Positions 17,723-18,407 of a stretch of 18,407 nucleotides of DNA are shown here, piece after piece. This stretch comes from DATDOO01 sp035293245 (GTDB lineage Bacteria > Pseudomonadota > Gammaproteobacteria > Methylococcales > Methylococcaceae), in assembly GCA_035293245.1 (NCBI GenBank), contig DATDOO010000329.1, positions 1 to 18,407 on the forward strand. Reading direction: 5' to 3'. Below the pieces are notes generated by a model. That model was not told the origin of the DNA. It did no database searches and saw nothing but the letters and a program-made list of their open reading frames with translations. Each line of letters begins with the position of its first letter. Positions within the stretch are counted from its first letter, which is position 1. The translations under genes and the position numbers were made by a program.

Positions 17723-17971
17723 TTATCTCGAAGACGTCCGCTCAAGGGGCCGGCCTGCACGCAGATTGCGCAGCGCATAGCGCTCGCGCGACAGCTTCTT
17801 CAGGTGGCGTTTGACCGCTGCAGCCGCCTTGCGCTTGCGTTCCTCGGTGGGCTTTTCGAAAAATTCGCGGCGGCGGATTTCCGCCAGCACGCCGGCTTTT
17901 TCACAGACGCGCTTGAAGCGGCGGATGGCGATTTCAAACGGTTCGTTTTCCTTGAGACGGACTGAAGGCAT
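17723..17971 (-). CDS. rpsU: Ribosomal protein bS21, C-terminally extended
   Basis: The protein belongs to the 30S subunit and helps in translation initiation. The body VRLKENEPFEIAIRRFKRVC, EKAGVLAEIRRREFFEKPTE and RKRKAAAAVKRH is typical bS21. The protein is 82 residues against the usual 70-71, with an extra basic tail ending GRPLERTSSR. The ATG at 17971 has GAGGAG five to six nt upstream. It is the first gene of the operon and has a near-consensus sigma70 promoter about 80 nt upstream. Confidence 0.95.
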   Translation of the reverse strand: MPSVRLKENEPFEIAIRRFKRVCEKAGVLAEIRRREFFEKPTEERKRKAAAAVKRHLKKLSRERYALRNLRAGRPLERTSSR

Positions 17972-18013
17972 GCAATCTCCTCGATTCTGGAACGGTAGCG
18001 AAGTTGTCGTCGA

Positions 18014-18030
18014 AGGCCTGAAACGGGCCT
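18014..18030 (-). repeat. Small inverted repeat in the rpsU leader
   Basis: AGGCC (18014-18018) and GGCCT (18026-18030) can pair with a 7-nt loop. In the rpsU mRNA leader this would lie about 45 nt before the start codon. Function unknown; it also touches the candidate tsaD -35 region. Confidence 0.3.
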
Positions 18031-18057
18031 GCCAAAAAATGAATAAAAAAGTATACT
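18029..18057 (+). promoter_or_regulatory. Candidate divergent promoter for tsaD sharing the -10 palindrome
   Basis: On the plus strand CTGCCA (18029-18034, 4 of 6 matches to TTGACA) precedes TATACT (18052-18057) by 17 nt. The -10 overlaps that of rpsU because AGTATACT (18050-18057) reads the same on both strands. The start would be about 35 nt before the tsaD ATG. Confidence 0.5.
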
Positions 18058-18077
18058 CCCCCGCCTTTGCTTTTCAA
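18050..18077 (-). promoter_or_regulatory. Sigma70 promoter of the rpsU-yqeY-dnaG-rpoD operon
   Basis: On the minus strand TTGAAA (18072-18077) and TATACT (18050-18055) are separated by 16 nt; each box matches consensus at 5 of 6 positions. It would start transcription near 18043 and leave a leader of about 70 nt before rpsU. Confidence 0.75.
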
Positions 18078-18098
18078 AGCTGGAATCGGTCATTTCTC

Positions 18099-18407
18099 AT
18101 GCCGGTACTGGGCATCGAAACTTCCTGCGACGAAACCGGCGTGGCGCTGTATGACGCCCATCGGGGACTTCTGGCGCACGTCCTGCACAGCCAAACGACC
18201 ATTCACGCCGACTACGGCGGCGTGGTGCCGGAGCTGGCTTCGCGCGACCATGTCCGCCGGCTCGTCCCGCTGGTCCGCCAGACCTTGCGCGACGCCGGGG
18301 CCGCCGCGGGGGATGTGGAGGGCATCGCCTATACGGCCGGACCGGGATTGATCGGCGCCCTGCTGGTTGGCCCCAGCGTGGCGCGCAGCCTGGCGTGGGC
18401 CTGGCGC
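18099..18407 (+). CDS. tsaD: tRNA N6-threonylcarbamoyladenosine transferase subunit TsaD, N-terminal part, cut by window edge
   Basis: The first 103 residues are present. TsaD transfers the threonylcarbamoyl group to A37 of ANN-reading tRNAs with TsaB and TsaE. Visible family motifs are LGIETSCDETGVALYD, HADYGGVVPELASRDHVRR and YTAGPGLIGALLVG, with the second giving a His at the usual metal-site region. ATG at 18099 gives the standard N-terminus (MPVLGIETSCDETG). It is the only plus-strand gene and is divergent from rpsU, the conserved gammaproteobacterial arrangement. No strong ribosome binding site is visible. Confidence 0.96.
   Translation, partial: MPVLGIETSCDETGVALYDAHRGLLAHVLHSQTTIHADYGGVVPELASRDHVRRLVPLVRQTLRDAGAAAGDVEGIAYTAGPGLIGALLVGPSVARSLAWAWR

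Noticed and set aside
17972..18098. LexA box in the rpsU/tsaD gap, as reported for E. coli
   Set aside because: No CTG-N10-CAG arrangement was found in the gap.

Overview
The window looks like a chromosomal segment of a moderately GC-rich gammaproteobacterium. It joins a conserved housekeeping operon to a surface-sugar (nonulosonic acid, O-antigen-type) gene cluster. The gammaproteobacterial reading rests on the RpoD N-terminus (region 1.1, of the same type as Escherichia coli) and on the rpsU, yqeY, dnaG, rpoD order with tsaD divergent. I cannot name genus or species from sequence alone.

Right part (about 13.5-18.4 kb): the macromolecular-synthesis operon, on the minus strand, runs rpsU, yqeY, dnaG, rpoD and then a tRNA-Ile2 (anticodon CAU) gene only 7 nt after the rpoD stop. 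tsaD starts divergently and runs off the right edge. The rpsU/tsaD gap contains a near-consensus sigma70 promoter whose -10 box is a perfect palindrome and so could serve both directions. A second promoter with a perfect TATAAT box lies between dnaG and rpoD.

Left part (1-13.35 kb): eleven complete genes and one cut gene, all on the minus strand, tightly packed with many 4-14 nt overlaps. In transcription order they are a family-4 glycosyltransferase, an RmlD-like reductase, PseB-type UDP-GlcNAc 4,6-dehydratase, LegB-type dehydratase, a large uncharacterised surface-polysaccharide protein, LegG/NeuC-type hydrolysing 2-epimerase, LegI/NeuB-type synthase, PtmE-type CBS-nucleotidyltransferase, LegF/NeuA-type CMP-sugar synthetase, WbpG/PseA-type amidotransferase, HisF paralogue, HisH paralogue and a second, diverged NeuB-like gene cut by the left edge.

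How they fit together: PtmE, LegB, LegG, LegI and LegF are steps of the legionaminic acid route to a CMP-activated nine-carbon sugar. HisH and HisF would deliver glutamine-derived ammonia to the WbpG-like enzyme, which converts an N-acetyl group to an acetamidino group. The simplest inference is a CMP-5-acetamidino-legionaminate-type product, of the kind known from Legionella O-antigen. The LegC aminotransferase, the LegH acetyltransferase, the flippase and the polymerase are not in the window and may lie further left.

Points for a second look: a G9 tract at the end of the 641-codon gene, next to its ATGA junction with legG; a Glu in place of catalytic Asp130 in the HisF paralogue; a 228-nt gap before ptmE holding a small ORF with an ideal ribosome binding site and an imperfect inverted repeat; a clear GC dip in the amidotransferase gene; and the diverged second NeuB-like protein.
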